Shown one piece after another: positions 6,343 to 6,779 of a DNA stretch of 6,779 nt. The DNA is from an uncultured Flavobacteriales bacterium. Its GTDB lineage: Bacteria; Bacteroidota; Bacteroidia; Flavobacteriales; CALTNV01. A program made the translations under genes and the position numbers. The notes below the pieces were generated by a model. The model saw only the letters and a program-made list of their open reading frames with translations. It ran no database searches and was not told the origin of the DNA. The number at the start of each line of letters is the position of its first letter. Position 1 is the first letter of the stretch. Location of the stretch: positions 1 to 6,779 of the forward strand of contig CALTNV010000001.1 in assembly GCA_943845485.1 (NCBI GenBank), given 5' to 3'.

Positions 6343-6779
6343 TTATTCAGAAACAATTGTTATAGAACCTTTGTAAACAAATTCATTATTTTCTTTAAAA
6401 GTTAAATAATAAAAGTAGGTACCATTTGGTAAATAGGAACCATTAAAAGTAGCATCCCAATCATTCATATAATTATCAGTTTCATAAACAACAGAGCCAT
6501 ACTGATCAAATATAACAACATGAGAATCAGAATATTTTTCAATACCATCTATAAACCAATTATCATTTTTACCATCACCATTGGGGGTTATCACATTGGA
6601 AATAAGATTGAAAATGGGTGTATCTACTTCTAAATCAACAAAAACAGAGTCATAATTAACACAGCCATTTAAATCAGTTACATAAAGCTTATAATATATT
6701 GATTCTAAAGGCAAAACTTCAGTTGTAAAAGATGTACTATCAACTAAACCAGTTGAAGGCTGCCATTGAGCAACACCAT
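6343..6779 (-). CDS. T9SS-exported surface protein, C-terminal end (type B / gliding-associated CTD; 5' end outside window)
   Basis: The frame is open from the right window edge to the stop at 6345-6343, giving the last 144 complete residues of a longer protein. An apparent start at 6714 is only an internal TTG, because the upstream codons continue sensibly with AQWQPSTGLVDSTSF. The first 55 or so residues (WQPSTGL, then YYKLYVTDLNGC) look like the end of an Ig-like or PKD-type repeat of the kind found in large Bacteroidota adhesins. The final 89 residues (6612-6346) are a gliding-motility-associated C-terminal domain: VITPNGDGKND, then IFDQYGSVVYET, NDWDATFNG, LPNGTYFYYL and VYKGSITI. This type B domain directs export through the T9SS to the cell surface or medium. 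The PorP/SprF-like gene follows after 7 bases. The function of the mature protein cannot be told from this fragment. Confidence 0.92.
   Translation of the reverse strand, partial: GVAQWQPSTGLVDSTSFTTEVLPLESIYYKLYVTDLNGCVNYDSVFVDLEVDTPIFNLISNVITPNGDGKNDNWFIDGIEKYSDSHVVIFDQYGSVVYETDNYMNDWDATFNGSYLPNGTYFYYLTFKENNEFVYKGSITIVSE

Noticed and set aside
6343..6714. A complete small 123-residue protein starting at 6714
   Set aside because: The supposed start is TTG, and the frame continues upstream to the window edge with family-like sequence (WQPSTGL...). This is the tail of a larger cargo protein, not a small gene.
1..6779. CRISPR array, tRNA, rRNA, insertion sequence, phage or defence genes
   Set aside because: No evenly spaced repeats, no tRNA-like cloverleaf, no terminal inverted repeats and no transposase, integrase or nuclease-like protein were seen. 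All sequence outside the short spacers is accounted for by the seven genes.

Overview
The window comes from an AT-rich genome of the phylum Bacteroidota, most likely order Flavobacteriales. This rests on a type IX secretion system (T9SS) cargo C-terminal domain, a PorP/SprF-type protein, a one-subunit diheme (b558-type) succinate dehydrogenase anchor, a TAnnTTTG promoter element, and gene starts with A/T-rich leaders and no Shine-Dalgarno sequence. Every gene lies on the minus strand, so transcription runs from high to low coordinates. Coding density is very high and no gene-free stretch exceeds 100 bases.

In transcription order, the window opens with the 3' end of a large secreted or surface protein (6779-6343) that ends in a type B T9SS sorting domain. 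Next comes a PorP/SprF-family outer-membrane protein (6335-4908) with an unusual C-terminal extension ending in a SPOR-like domain. Then follow a Xaa-Pro aminopeptidase (4902-3607), an alpha/beta hydrolase of unknown substrate (3607-2807) and phosphoglycerate kinase (2802-1606). The junctions are +7, +5, -1 and +4 bases, so these five genes look like one transcript that begins upstream of the window.

A 90-base spacer (1516-1605) separates this cluster from the succinate dehydrogenase operon. It holds a weak hairpin that may end the first transcript and a good match to the Bacteroidota -7 promoter element. The second operon begins with sdhC (1515-787) and continues after 22 bases into sdhA (764 to the window edge, N-terminal 254 residues). 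sdhB is expected just beyond the left edge.

The core metabolic genes (pgk, sdhC, sdhA) are ordinary members of their families. The part most worth a second look is the secretion pair. A T9SS cargo sits directly upstream of a PorP/SprF-like protein, which fits the known pairing of type B cargo with a dedicated SprF-like partner. The partner also carries what looks like its own peptidoglycan-binding module. I see no CRISPR array, tRNA, rRNA, insertion sequence or phage gene.
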